Source of the DNA: AP-15 sp963716115
GTDB taxonomy: Bacteria > Pseudomonadota > Alphaproteobacteria > ATCC43930 > CGMCC-115725
Length of the DNA stretch: 64,000 bases
Direction of reading: 5' to 3'
NCBI GenBank assembly: GCA_963716115.1
Contig: CAVQSZ010000032.1
Coordinates: forward strand, 99,524-163,523
Shown here: positions 44,701 through 53,347 of the stretch, one piece after another
Layout of the letters: each line of letters begins with the position of its first letter
Position numbering within the stretch: the stretch's first letter is position 1
Notes under the pieces: model-generated
Told to the model about the DNA's origin: nothing
Databases searched by the model: none
The model's input: only the letters and a program-made list of their open reading frames with translations
Position numbers and translations under genes: made by a program

Positions 44701-44949
44701 ATGAGAACCACCCTGACGATCGATGACGACGTGGCCGCCGTGATCGAGCGGCTACGCCGGACAGACAACGTCAACCTTAAGAACCTCGTCAACGAGGCGC
44801 TGCGCCTCGGCCTCCGTGAAATGACGACCGAAGGCAAGCCGCACAAGCCGTTTCGCACCCGACCGGTCGATCTCGGCCGGCTGCTGATCGGCAGCATCGA
44901 CAACATCGGGGAGGCGCTGGCCATCGGCGATCGCGAGGATTTTCATTGA
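44701..44949 (+). CDS. vapB: VapB-type antitoxin
   Basis: An 82-residue protein with a ribbon-helix-helix start (MRTTLTIDDDVAAVIERLRR, LVNEALRLGLREM) and a C-terminal toxin-binding part (RTRPVDLGRLLIGSIDNIGEALAIG). It would bind DNA upstream of itself and neutralise the adjacent PIN toxin. The last codons overlap the toxin start (TTGA). Confidence 0.9.
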   Translation: MRTTLTIDDDVAAVIERLRRTDNVNLKNLVNEALRLGLREMTTEGKPHKPFRTRPVDLGRLLIGSIDNIGEALAIGDREDFH

Positions 44950-45374
44950 TCCTGCTGGACGCCAATATCCTGGTCTACGCGCGCGTAGGGTCGTTCCCTC
45001 GGCATCTGCTCGCCCGCGAGTGGCTCGATCGCCAGCTGAGCGGCATTCACCGCGTCGGGCTGCCTTGGGCGAGCTTGCTCGCCTTCCTGCGGCTGGTGAC
45101 CAATCCGCGGATATTCGAGCGCCCCGAAGCGATGGCCGAGGCATGGGAGCAGGTGCTCGCGTGGCTGGGGTGCGAAGTGACATGGATCCCCGAGCCGACG
45201 CAGCGTCATTCCGAGGTGCTGGGCCACCTGCTCGCGCTTGCGGGCGTACGCGGAAACCTGGTGCCGGACGCCCATCTGGCGGCGCTGGCGATCGAGCATG
45301 GGCTGACCCTGTGCTCGACGGATGGCGATTTCGCGCGATTTCCCGGATTGGCGTGGCAAAACCCGCTGACGTGA
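44946..45374 (+). CDS. vapC: VapC-type PIN-domain toxin
   Basis: A 142-residue PIN-domain nuclease. ILLDANILVYA holds the first catalytic Asp, LPWASLLAFLRLVTNPRIF the conserved Glu/Arg region, and LVPDAHLAALAIEHGLTLCSTDGDFARFPGL the last acidic residues. Such toxins cut RNA. Translation begins at TTG 44946, overlapping the vapB stop. All metal ligands look intact, so the module should be active. The segment after it (45375-45639) is gene-free and repeat-bearing. Confidence 0.9.
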   Translation: MILLDANILVYARVGSFPRHLLAREWLDRQLSGIHRVGLPWASLLAFLRLVTNPRIFERPEAMAEAWEQVLAWLGCEVTWIPEPTQRHSEVLGHLLALAGVRGNLVPDAHLAALAIEHGLTLCSTDGDFARFPGLAWQNPLT

Positions 45375-45409
45375 CAATCTCGATACGGCGCGCTTTACCC
45401 GCGAGCATT

Positions 45410-45463
45410 CCTGGCCGCGCAGCGCCGATCAAATTGCCTGGCCGCGCAGCGCCGATCAAATTG
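45410..45463. repeat. Perfect 27-bp tandem duplication
   Basis: Two identical 27-bp units, each CCTGGCCGCGCAGCGCCGAT followed by CAAATTG, lie head to tail in the gap after vapC. A second imperfect 14-bp repeat (GATTAAATTC) stands at 45557-45584. Confidence 0.85.
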
Positions 45464-45639
45464 CCTTGAGCGAAAAGCGGCGGGACAGGCGATGATTGCC
45501 AAGAGCTCGCGCACTCGCCGGCAAACCGGTGAACGCAGCGGCGCTCGCCCGCAATTGATTAAATTCGCGTGATTAAATTCTCGCATGCACGGTCTCTGCG
45601 GATATGCGTAGATAAGGGCGCACCGTCGGGAACCACGCC

Positions 45640-46932
45640 ATGCCGAACACCGAGCCGCATCGCCTCTTCGCCACCGATATCGCGCGCCTGATCGCGGGCG
45701 GCGGGCTGACCGCGGAGGCGGTGGCGGCGAGCTGCCTCGAGCGGATCGCCGAGCGCGAGCCGGTGGTGCGGGCCTGGGCCTATCTCGACGCCGAGGCGGC
45801 GCTGGCCGCGGCGCGGGCCTTCGACAGGGCAGGGCGCAAGGCGCCGCTGGGCGGCGTGCCGTTCGGCCTCAAGGACATCTTCGACACCGCCCGGATGCCG
45901 ACCGGCTACGGCTCGCGCATCTACACCGGCTGGCGGCCGCCCTCGGACGCCAGCGCCGCGGCGCTGCCGCGGGCGGCGGGCGGCGTCCTCCTCGGCAAGA
46001 CGGTGACGACCGAGTTCGCCAACCGCTATCCGGGCCCGACCTCGAACCCGCACGACCCGGCCCGAACCCCCGGCGGCTCGTCGAGCGGCTCGGCGGCGGC
46101 GGTCGCCGATTTCATGGTCCCGCTGGCGGTCGGCACGCAAACCGCGGGCTCGGTGCTTCGCCCCGCCGCCTATTGCGGCGTCGTCGGCTTCAAGCCGAGC
46201 TTCGGCCTGTTCCCGCCGGCCGGCATGCGGATCAACACCGAGGCCTTCGACACGGTCGGGATCATGGCGCGCTCGGTCGGCGACATCGCCCTCTTCCGCG
46301 CGGCGATGATGGCGATCCCCTACGAGCCGCCGGCGATGCCGCAGAGCGCGCCGCGCCTCGGCCTGTGCCGCGGCCCGCATTGGGACGAGGCCGAGCCCGA
46401 AGGCCGCGCCGCGCTCGAAGCCGCCGCCGACCGGCTCGCCGCCGCCGGCGCGCAGGGTCGCCGACACGGCGTTGCCGCCGGAATGCGCCGGTTGCGACGA
46501 ATACCAGCGGGTGATCGGGTCGTTCGAGGGGCTGCGCAACCACATGCCCGAGCTGTGCCGGCACGAGGCGCTCTTGAGCGCGCGGCTGCGCGAGGAAAAG
46601 ATCGCGCTTGGCCGCAAGCTGACCCTCGACCAGTTCCGCGACGCCTGCCGCGCCGCCGACAAGGCGCGCGCCGCGGCGCGGGCATGGGCCGCGGGCTTCG
46701 ACGCGATCCTGACATTGCCTGCCCCCGGCGAGGCGCCGCGCGGGCTCGGCGACACCGGCTCGGCGGTGTTCAACGCGGTGTGGACGCAGCTTCATATGCC
46801 GTGCCTGACCTTGCCGGCCGGACACGGTCCGAACGGGCTGCCGGTCGGCGTGCAATTGGTCGGCCGCCGCCACGACGATGCGCGCCTGCTGGAGACGGCC
46901 CTCTGGGTCGAGCGCCGGCTGGGAGAGACTGA
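45640..46932 (+). pseudogene. Amidase-signature hydrolase 1, frameshifted
   Basis: The first of two tandem amidases. It carries the Ser-Ser-Lys catalytic set: Lys in GVPFGLKDIFDT, then TPGGSSSGSAAAVADF and GTQTAGSVLRPAAYCG. At 46455-46457 an extra G (CAGGGTCGCC for CAGGTCGCC) shifts frame. The true C-terminal part continues PECAGCDEYQRVIGSFEGLR to QLVGRRHDDARLLETALWVERRLG. If the GGG at 46921 is one G short, the gene ends at TGA 46930-46932, one base before the second amidase ATG. As written, the repaired frame runs on into amidase 2. It would hydrolyse an amide or related bond, and the substrate is unknown. Confidence 0.85.
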
Positions 46933-46933
46933 C

Positions 46934-48205
46934 ATGAGCGGCGCCGAACGCCTGACCGCCTCCGAGGCGGTGGGCCGCCTCGAAGCCGGCAGCCTGACCG
47001 CCGAGGCGCTGGTCCGCGACTGCCTCGACCGCATCGAGGCGCGCGCCGCGGTCAAGGCCTGGGTCTGGCTCGATCCGGAATGGGCCTTGTCGGTGGCGCG
47101 CGCGATCGACCGCGCCGGCCGGCCCGGTCTGTTGAAAGGCGCGCCGGTCGGGGTCAAGGACGTGATCGACACCTTCGACATGCCGACCCGGCACGGCTCG
47201 CCGATCTATCAGGGCAACCGGCCCTTCGCCGACGCCGCCTGCGTCGCGCTGACCCGGATGGCGGGCGGGGTCATTCTCGGCAAGACGGTGACGACCGAGT
47301 TCGCCAACCGCCAGCCGCGCGAGACCGTGCACCCGCTGAACCCGGCGCACACCCCCGGCGGCTCGTCGAGCGGCTCGGCCGCCGCGGTGGCCGACTTCCA
47401 GGTCCCGGTCGGCTTTGGCACCCAAACCGGCGGCTCGACGATCCGCCCGGCGGCGTTCTGCGGGGTTATCGGCTACAAGCCCTCCTTCGGCGAATTCAGC
47501 CGGGTCGGCGTCAAGATGCAGTGCCACAACCTCGACACCCTCGGCGTCATCTGCCGCAGCCTCGACGATGTGGCGCTGATGCGCGCGGTCTTGCTGGCGC
47601 AGCCGCGCCGCCCGGTCGACCGCAGCCCCGGTGCGCCGCGGATCGGCTTTTGCCGCACCCCCGCCTGGGACCATGCCGACGCCGATGCCCAGGCGCTCCT
47701 CGAACGGACCGCGGGCCGGCTGGCGGCGGCCGGCGCGACGGTGCGGGACGTGGCGCTGGCCCCGGCCGACATCCTCCACCACCACCGCCGCATCTTCGAG
47801 TTCGAGGCGGCGCGCAACTACGCCTACGAATACGAGATGCACGGCGACAAGCTGAGCGCGGCCTTGCGCGACGGGCTCTTAAAGCCTGGCCGCGCCCTGC
47901 CGCTTTCCGCCTATCTCGAGGCGATCGATGCGGCCGAGGCGTTGCGCGGCCATCTCGACGATGTCTTCGCCGAATTCGACGTGCTGCTGACGCCGAGCGC
48001 CGCCGGCGAGGCGCCCGAAGGGCTGGGCTCGACCGGCGACGCGCGCTTCAACGCGATCTGGACGCTCGCCTGGACGCCGTGCCTGACCTTGCCGGCCGGG
48101 ACCGGGCGCAAGGGCCTGCCGCTCGGCGTCCAGCTGGTCGGCCCGCGCTTTGCCGACGAGGCGCTGCTCGACGCCGCGGCCTGGGTCGAGGCCCGGCTCG
48201 ACTGA
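46934..48205 (+). CDS. Amidase-signature hydrolase 2
   Basis: A 423-residue amidase, intact: GAPVGVKDVIDTFDMPTRHG with the catalytic Lys, LGKTVTTEFANRQP, TPGGSSSGSAAAVADFQVPV with both Ser, and FGTQTGGSTIRPAAFCGVIG. It is a close paralogue of the preceding gene, sharing LGKTVTTEFANR and other blocks, so a local duplication is likely. GGGAGAG stands before ATG 46934. Its frame is open to the upstream amidase without a stop. The two NIPSNAP genes follow after a palindromic repeat. Confidence 0.92.
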   Translation: MSGAERLTASEAVGRLEAGSLTAEALVRDCLDRIEARAAVKAWVWLDPEWALSVARAIDRAGRPGLLKGAPVGVKDVIDTFDMPTRHGSPIYQGNRPFADAACVALTRMAGGVILGKTVTTEFANRQPRETVHPLNPAHTPGGSSSGSAAAVADFQVPVGFGTQTGGSTIRPAAFCGVIGYKPSFGEFSRVGVKMQCHNLDTLGVICRSLDDVALMRAVLLAQPRRPVDRSPGAPRIGFCRTPAWDHADADAQALLERTAGRLAAAGATVRDVALAPADILHHHRRIFEFEAARNYAYEYEMHGDKLSAALRDGLLKPGRALPLSAYLEAIDAAEALRGHLDDVFAEFDVLLTPSAAGEAPEGLGSTGDARFNAIWTLAWTPCLTLPAGTGRKGLPLGVQLVGPRFADEALLDAAAWVEARLD

Positions 48206-48246
48206 ACGCCCGATCCAATAATGGCATCATCCCCACAAAGTTATTC

Positions 48247-48327
48247 GTCATTCCCGCGAAAGCGGGAATCCAGGCTGCAAGCGCTCGAACGGTTCTCCTG
48301 GACCCCCGCTTTCGCGGGGGCGACGGT
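48247..48327. repeat. TTCCCGCGAAAGCGGGAA-family repeat, copy 2
   Basis: The same two-hairpin architecture as at 34844, including the GCTCGAACGGTTCTCC spacer and the right arm CCCCCGCTTTCGCGGGGG. Confidence 0.85.
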
Positions 48328-48365
48328 AGCCGCTCCAAGCAACTTCACCACGAGGAGGAGACGAG

Positions 48366-48692
48366 ATGATCTACGAATTGCGCGTCTATCACTGCGTGCC
48401 TGGCCGCCTGCCCGACCTGATCAAGCGCTTTGACACGCTGACCCTGCCGTTGTGGGAAAAGCACGGGATCCAGCAGGCCGGGTTTTGGACCGTGGCGATC
48501 GGCTCGTCGAACCAGGACCTCTATTACATGCTGCAATGGGAGTCGCTCGACGACCGCGCGCGGCGGTTTGCCGGGTTCCAGGCCGATCCGGCATGGGTGT
48601 CGGGACGCGCCGAGACCGAGAAGAACGGCCAGATCGTCGCCTCGATCACCAACACGATCCTGCAGCCGACCGCCTTTTCGTCGGTGAAGTAA
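48366..48692 (+). CDS. NIPSNAP family protein 1
   Basis: A 108-residue dimeric alpha/beta-barrel (ferredoxin-like) protein: IYELRVYHCVPGRLPDLIKR, HGIQQAGFWTVAIGSSNQDLYYMLQW, ESLDDRARRFAGFQADPAW. NIPSNAP proteins have no clear enzymatic role, though bacterial ones often accompany catabolic genes. GAGGAGGAG precedes the ATG. The next gene is a close paralogue of identical length, and both follow the amidases in the same direction. Confidence 0.92.
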   Translation: MIYELRVYHCVPGRLPDLIKRFDTLTLPLWEKHGIQQAGFWTVAIGSSNQDLYYMLQWESLDDRARRFAGFQADPAWVSGRAETEKNGQIVASITNTILQPTAFSSVK

Positions 48693-48705
48693 CGGAGGAG
48701 CCGAC

Positions 48706-49032
48706 ATGCTTTACGAGCTTCGCGTCTATCACTGCATGCCGGGCCGCCTGCCCGACCTCTTGAAGCGCTTCGACACGATCACCTTGGGCATCTGGAAGCG
48801 GCACGGCATCGAGCAGGCCGGGTTTTGGACGACCGCGATCGGCGATTCGAACCAGGCGCTCTACTACCTGCTCAAATGGGAATCGCTCGCCGACCGCGAG
48901 ACGAAATGGAACGCGTTCCAGGCCGATCCCGAATGGCACACCAAGCGCGCCGAGACCGAGAAGAACGGCGCCATCGTCGCCCGCGTCGAGAACAGCATCC
49001 TGCAGCCGACCGCCTTCTCTGCGGTCAAATAG
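48706..49032 (+). CDS. NIPSNAP family protein 2
   Basis: A 108-residue paralogue of the previous gene, sharing LYELRVYHCMPGRLPDLLKR, the AGFWTTAIGDSNQALYYLL block and the tail SILQPTAFSAVK. It differs mainly in the central helix (TLGIWKRHG). CGGAGGAG precedes the ATG, 13 bp after the first stop. The pair may assemble as a heterodimer, which is inference from the fold and co-location. Confidence 0.92.
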   Translation: MLYELRVYHCMPGRLPDLLKRFDTITLGIWKRHGIEQAGFWTTAIGDSNQALYYLLKWESLADRETKWNAFQADPEWHTKRAETEKNGAIVARVENSILQPTAFSAVK

Positions 49033-49037
49033 GATCT

Positions 49038-49261
49038 TTACCGCAAAGGACGCCAAGGATACGCAGAGGACGCACCCTAAAGCATGATCCGATCAAATCG
49101 AAACGCTTTTTCGTCACCCCCGCGGAAGCGGGGGTCCAGGGCTACCGTTCGTCGCTTGCCCTGGGTTCCCGCTTTCGCGGCAATGACGATTCGAGTCGGT
49201 CGGATAAGGCACTAGAATCTACTTGGCGTCCTTTGCGGATCCTCAGCGACCTTTGCGGTAA
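49038..49261. repeat. Nested repeat element
   Basis: Outer inverted arms, TTACCGCAAAGGACGCCAAG at 49038 and its near complement ending CTTTGCGGTAA at 49261, flank an inner copy of the two-hairpin repeat family at 49113-49188 (CCCCCGCGGAAGCGGGGG and a degraded right arm). It looks as if one repeat landed inside another. There is no gene here. Confidence 0.75.
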
Positions 49262-49270
49262 GGCGTTAAT

Positions 49271-50551
49271 TTACTTGAACATCTTCGGGAACCCAGCCCA
49301 GCAGGAATCGTAATCCGGCTGCAAGGCCGGGGTTTCGAGCGCGAAGCGGGTCGGGCGGACGACAAAGCGCGTCTCGAACATGAAGGCGAGCGTGTCCTCG
49401 ATCTTGCGCGGCGCGAGCTCGGCGGCGACCGCCTTGTCCCAGGTCGCGGCGTCCGGGCCGTGCGCGCTCAGGCAATTGTGCAAGGACGCGCCCCCCGGCG
49501 CGAAGCCCTCGGCCTTGGCGTCGTAGACGCCGCGCACCAGCCCCATGAACTCGCTCATCACGTTCCTGTGGAACCAGGGCGGGCGAAAGGTGTGCTCGGC
49601 GACCATCCAGCGCGGCGGGAAGATCACGAAATCGCAATTGGCCGTGCCGGCAATTTCGCTCGGCGACGTCAGCACGGTGAAGATCGACGGGTCCGGGTGG
49701 TCGAAGCTGACCGTGCCCAACGTGTTGAAACGCGCCAGATCGTATTTGCAGGGCGCGCAGTTGCCGCGCCAGGCGACGACATCGAAGGGCGAATGGTCGA
49801 GCTCGGTCGCCCATAGATTGCCCTCGAGCTTGGCGACGATTTCGCAGGGCTCGTCGCAATCCTCGAAGGCGGCGCCGGGGCTGAGGAAATCGCGCGGGTT
49901 GGCGAGGCCGTTGCTGCCGATCGGGCCCAGCTCGGGCAGGCGGAAGAGGGCGCCGTAATTCTCGCAGACATAGCCGCGGGCGCGACCGTCCGGCAGCTCG
50001 ACGCGGAACCTGACGCCGCGCGGGATCACCGCGATCTCGCCGGGGCCGGCCTCGACCAGCCCGAATTCGGTGCGCAGCAGCAGGCGCCCTTCCTGCGGCG
50101 CGATCAGCAGCTCGCCGTCGGCGTCATAGAATGCGCGCCCCGCCATCGGTTTTGCCGCGCGGTAGATGTGGATCGCCACCCCCGAGCGCATCGCGGCGTC
50201 GCCGGCGGCGCCGATCGTGACGAGGCCGTCGATGAAATCGCACGGCGTGTCGGGGAACGGCAGCGGGTTCCAGCGCAGGCGGTTCGGCGACGGCTCGGCC
50301 TCGTCGATCGGCGCGCTGCGGATGAGGCCGTTGGCGATGCGGCGGAACCGCGGATGCGCCGCCGAGGGGCGGATGCGGTAGAGCCAGGAACGCCGGTTCT
50401 CGGCGCGGGGCGCGGTGAACGGCGTGCCCGAGATCTGCTCGGTGTAAAGGCCGCGGGGCGGCTTCTGCGGCGCGTTCTGGCCCTCGGGCAGCGCGCCCGG
50501 CGCAGCCTCGCTGGCGTGGTGGTTGGCGAAGCCCGACAGATACCGGTTCAT
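49271..50551 (-). CDS. hmgA: Homogentisate 1,2-dioxygenase
   Basis: A 426-residue HmgA, full length: YLSGFANHHASEAAPGALP, RGLYTEQISGTPFTAPR, the iron ligands in RPPWFHRNVMSEFMGL (His and Glu) and ASLHNCLSAHGPD (His). It opens the ring of homogentisate to maleylacetoacetate in Tyr/Phe catabolism. ATG 50551 gives the normal N-terminus. An EthD-domain gene ends five bases upstream, so the two form an operon. The next pathway enzymes (maleylacetoacetate isomerase, fumarylacetoacetase) are not in the window. Confidence 0.96.
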   Translation of the reverse strand: MNRYLSGFANHHASEAAPGALPEGQNAPQKPPRGLYTEQISGTPFTAPRAENRRSWLYRIRPSAAHPRFRRIANGLIRSAPIDEAEPSPNRLRWNPLPFPDTPCDFIDGLVTIGAAGDAAMRSGVAIHIYRAAKPMAGRAFYDADGELLIAPQEGRLLLRTEFGLVEAGPGEIAVIPRGVRFRVELPDGRARGYVCENYGALFRLPELGPIGSNGLANPRDFLSPGAAFEDCDEPCEIVAKLEGNLWATELDHSPFDVVAWRGNCAPCKYDLARFNTLGTVSFDHPDPSIFTVLTSPSEIAGTANCDFVIFPPRWMVAEHTFRPPWFHRNVMSEFMGLVRGVYDAKAEGFAPGGASLHNCLSAHGPDAATWDKAVAAELAPRKIEDTLAFMFETRFVVRPTRFALETPALQPDYDSCWAGFPKMFK

Positions 50552-50556
50552 CGCCG

Positions 50557-50901
50557 TCACCCCGGCGGCGCCGGAATGATCACCTTCTCCTCGACGACAA
50601 AGCTCTTGATCCGGCCGATGAAGAGGGCGCCGTCGGCGTGCAGCCGCTTTGCTTCGGGCGAGGCGTTGGCGCGCTCCATCGCCGCGCGGTCGTCGTACCA
50701 CAGCTCGGCCACGCCATCGATTTCGACATCGCTCGTCGGGATGTCGGGCCGGGTGCGCTCCTCGATGATGTGCGACTGGACATACCGGCGCACCCCCGGC
50801 ACCGCATGGGCGAGCGGCGCGTGCACCTCGAGCCAGTGCTTGACGAAGTCCTCGTGCGTCAGCCCCGCCTTGCGGGTCAGCAATCCGATGCTCTTGATCA
50901 T
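50557..50901 (-). CDS. EthD-domain protein
   Basis: A 114-residue small dimeric alpha/beta-barrel protein: MIKSIGLLTRKAGLTHEDFVKHW, EVHAPLAHAVPGVRRYVQSH, and VAELWYDDRAAMERANASPE. EthD-domain proteins are often found near aromatic or ether degradation genes, and their activity is usually unproven. AGGAGGAGG precedes ATG 50901, and it is translated just before hmgA. Confidence 0.9.
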   Translation of the reverse strand: MIKSIGLLTRKAGLTHEDFVKHWLEVHAPLAHAVPGVRRYVQSHIIEERTRPDIPTSDVEIDGVAELWYDDRAAMERANASPEAKRLHADGALFIGRIKSFVVEEKVIIPAPPG

Positions 50902-51018
50902 CCGCCTCCTCCTGTCACCGACCCGATCATGATCCGATCGCCGCCGGGCGGCAAAGACTGCGGCGCGGCGGACGCTGGAGCGTGGTAGAATGATCGGACG
51001 AGAACGGGGAGGGTTGGA

Positions 51019-52206
51019 ATGTTCCGCAAATTGCTCGGGCTGGCGGCGGCGGCCGTCGCGCTGGCGCCGGCCGGCCTGTCGGCGCAAACCGTCAAGATCG
51101 GGCTGATCAACAGCTATTCGGGGTTTGTCGCGCAGGTCGCCGACCAGGGGCAGAAGGGCACGGATCTCTACATCAAGGAGCATGAGAAGGATCTGCCGCC
51201 GGGCGTCAAGATCGAGATCCTGAAGCGCGACGACACCTCGAACCCCGAGGTCGGCAAGCGCCTGGCTCAGGAGCTGATCACCCGCGACCATGTGCAGCTG
51301 CTGTACGGCATCGTGCTGTCGCCGGTCGCCACCGCGGTGGCCCCGCTGACCGCCGAGGCCAAGGTGCCGCTGGTCATCAGCTACGCCGCCGCCGGCGTTT
51401 CGATCCCGCGGATCTCGCCCTATGTCGCGCGCGTCACCTTCACCTTGTGGCAGGTCTCCTACCCGATCGGCAAATGGGCGGCCGAGCAGGGCTGGAAGAC
51501 CGCCTACACCGCGGTCACCGACTTCATCGCCGGGCATGACGCCGAGGCCGCCTTCACCAAGGCCTTCACCGACGCCGGCGGCAAGATCGTCGGCCACGAC
51601 CGGTTTCCCCCGGTCAATCCCGACTTCACCCCGTTTGTCCACCGCATCAAGGACGCCAAGCCCGACGTCGCCTTTATCTTCGTGCCGGCCGGCACGCAGG
51701 CGACCGCGATGATCCGGGCGATGAATGACGTGGGCCTGCGCGAGGCCGGGATCAACATCGCCGCGCCCCAGGACCTGCTGCCCGACGAGGAATTGCCGAA
51801 CATGGGCGACATCCCGCTCGGCCTCATAACCTCCGGCACCTATTCGGCCGCGGGCAAGCGGCCGGCCAACGAGGCCTTTCTCGCCGCCTGGAAGCGGGAA
51901 TACGGCGACAAGTCGATCCCCGACTTTTTCTCGGTCGACGGCTGGGACGGCATGGCGATGATCTTCGACATGATCAAGGCGACCAAGGGCAAGTTCACCG
52001 CCGACGAGGCGATGGCGTTCTTCTCGCATTGGAAGAACCCGGACAGCCCGCGCGGACCGATCGAGATCGACCCCGCGACCCGCGACATCATCCAGAACGT
52101 CTACATCCGCAAGGTCGAGAAGGTCGACGGCAAGCTCGCCAATGTCGAGATCGCGACGATCCCCCAGGTCAAGGACCCGTGGAAGGAGCTGAACCCGGTT
52201 AAGTAG
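51019..52206 (+). CDS. Branched-chain-type ABC transporter substrate-binding protein
   Basis: A 395-residue periplasmic binding protein with signal peptide (LLGLAAAAVALAPAGLSA-QT) and a type I fold: VKIGLINSYSGFVAQVADQG, DDTSNPEVGKRLAQELI, YGIVLSPVATAVAPLTAEAKVP. It heads a liv-type cluster (permeases and ATPases downstream on the same strand). Ligands of this family include branched amino acids, aromatic acids and amides, and the binding residues do not decide it. A repeat-filled gap separates it from the first permease. Confidence 0.9.
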   Translation: MFRKLLGLAAAAVALAPAGLSAQTVKIGLINSYSGFVAQVADQGQKGTDLYIKEHEKDLPPGVKIEILKRDDTSNPEVGKRLAQELITRDHVQLLYGIVLSPVATAVAPLTAEAKVPLVISYAAAGVSIPRISPYVARVTFTLWQVSYPIGKWAAEQGWKTAYTAVTDFIAGHDAEAAFTKAFTDAGGKIVGHDRFPPVNPDFTPFVHRIKDAKPDVAFIFVPAGTQATAMIRAMNDVGLREAGINIAAPQDLLPDEELPNMGDIPLGLITSGTYSAAGKRPANEAFLAAWKREYGDKSIPDFFSVDGWDGMAMIFDMIKATKGKFTADEAMAFFSHWKNPDSPRGPIEIDPATRDIIQNVYIRKVEKVDGKLANVEIATIPQVKDPWKELNPVK

Positions 52207-52287
52207 CCGTCAATCGTGCGCGCAGCATGCGTGTCCGCCGGGAGAGCCCTTCTCTGCCCTTGAGGAGAGAGAGGGAACGCTCCTTGA

Positions 52288-52407
52288 CCCTCCCCCGCCG
52301 GCGGGGGAGGGAAGGGTGGGGGCTGGAGGGCGAGGTGGGCACGGGCGCGAACCAGCTCGCCGGCCCCCCTCACCCTGCCCTCTCCCCCCGACCGGCGGGG
52401 GGAGAGG
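52288..52407. repeat. GC-palindrome cluster before livH
   Basis: A 24-bp perfect palindrome (CCCTCCCCCGCCGGCGGG continuing GGAGGG, 52288-52311) and a second inverted repeat at 52379-52407 (CCTCTCCCCCC/GGGGGGAGAGG) fill the gap 52207-52477. They may attenuate transcription between the binding-protein and permease genes. Confidence 0.75.
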
Positions 52408-52477
52408 AAAAAGGTCGGCGTGCGAGCGAAACAATGTGGAGCCGCAACCTGGCCACTGCCTGCTGTTGCTCGCACCC

Positions 52478-53347
52478 ATGACCACCCTCTCCGCCGCCGT
52501 CAACATCGCCTTCAACGGCCTCGCCTACGCGATGGTGCTCTACCTGATCTCGGTCGGGCTGTCGGTGACGATGGGGCTGATGGGCTTTGTCAATTTGGCG
52601 CACGGCGTCTTCGCGATGGCCGGCGGCTATGTCGTGACGAGCCTGATGAAGGACCACGGCGCGCCGTTCCCGTTGGCGCTCGTCGGCGCGGCGCTGGCGG
52701 TGGCGGCGGCGAGCGTCCCGGTCGAGCGCCTGTTGTACCGGCGCTTTTACGGCGGCGACGAGCTCGACCAGGTGCTGCTGACGATCGGGCTCGTCTTCAT
52801 GTCGGTCGCCGGCGCCACCTATATCTGGGGACCATTGCAGCAGCCCTTGCAGCCGCCGGCCTGGCTCGGCGGCCAGGCCGATCTCGGCTTCCGCAGCTTT
52901 CCCGCCTACCGCTGCTTTCTGATCGCGTGCGGGGCCGCGGTGGTGACGGCGTTGTGGCTCGGGGTCGAGCGCACCCGCTTTGGCGCCCGGGTGCGCGCCG
53001 CGGTCGACAATCTGGAAATGGCGCAATCGGTCGGCATCGACACCTCGCGCCTGTTCATGGCGACCTTCGCGCTGGGCAGCGGGCTCGCCGGCCTCGGCGG
53101 CGCGCTCGGCGCCGAGCTGTTGGCGGTCAACCCCGGCTACGCCTTGCAGAACCTCGTCTTCTTTCTGATCGTCGTCGCGGTCGGCGGGCTCGGCAGCATC
53201 CGCGGGCCGTTTTTCGCCGCGGTCCTGATCGGCGTCGCCGACACGGCGTCGAAATACCTGGCGCCGCAATTGGGCGCCTTCTTCATCTACGCCTTGACTC
53301 TGGCGGTGCTCCTGTGGCGCCCGCGCGGCTTGTTCGGCCGGGCCTGA
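52478..53347 (+). CDS. livH: Branched-chain amino acid ABC transporter permease LivH-like
   Basis: A 289-residue membrane protein with eight or so helices: AFNGLAYAMVLYLISVGLSV, TMGLMGFVNLAHGVFAMAGG, ATFALGSGLAGLGGALG and VVAVGGLGSIRGPFFAAVLIG, the EAA-like coupling region of LivH. It forms the channel with LivM. ATG 52478 is the first Met of the first helix. Its 3' end overlaps the probable livM start. Confidence 0.92.
   Translation: MTTLSAAVNIAFNGLAYAMVLYLISVGLSVTMGLMGFVNLAHGVFAMAGGYVVTSLMKDHGAPFPLALVGAALAVAAASVPVERLLYRRFYGGDELDQVLLTIGLVFMSVAGATYIWGPLQQPLQPPAWLGGQADLGFRSFPAYRCFLIACGAAVVTALWLGVERTRFGARVRAAVDNLEMAQSVGIDTSRLFMATFALGSGLAGLGGALGAELLAVNPGYALQNLVFFLIVVAVGGLGSIRGPFFAAVLIGVADTASKYLAPQLGAFFIYALTLAVLLWRPRGLFGRA

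Noticed and set aside
45410..45584. A CRISPR-like array from the repeats after vapC
   Set aside because: There are only two head-to-tail copies with no unique spacers, and no cas genes are present.
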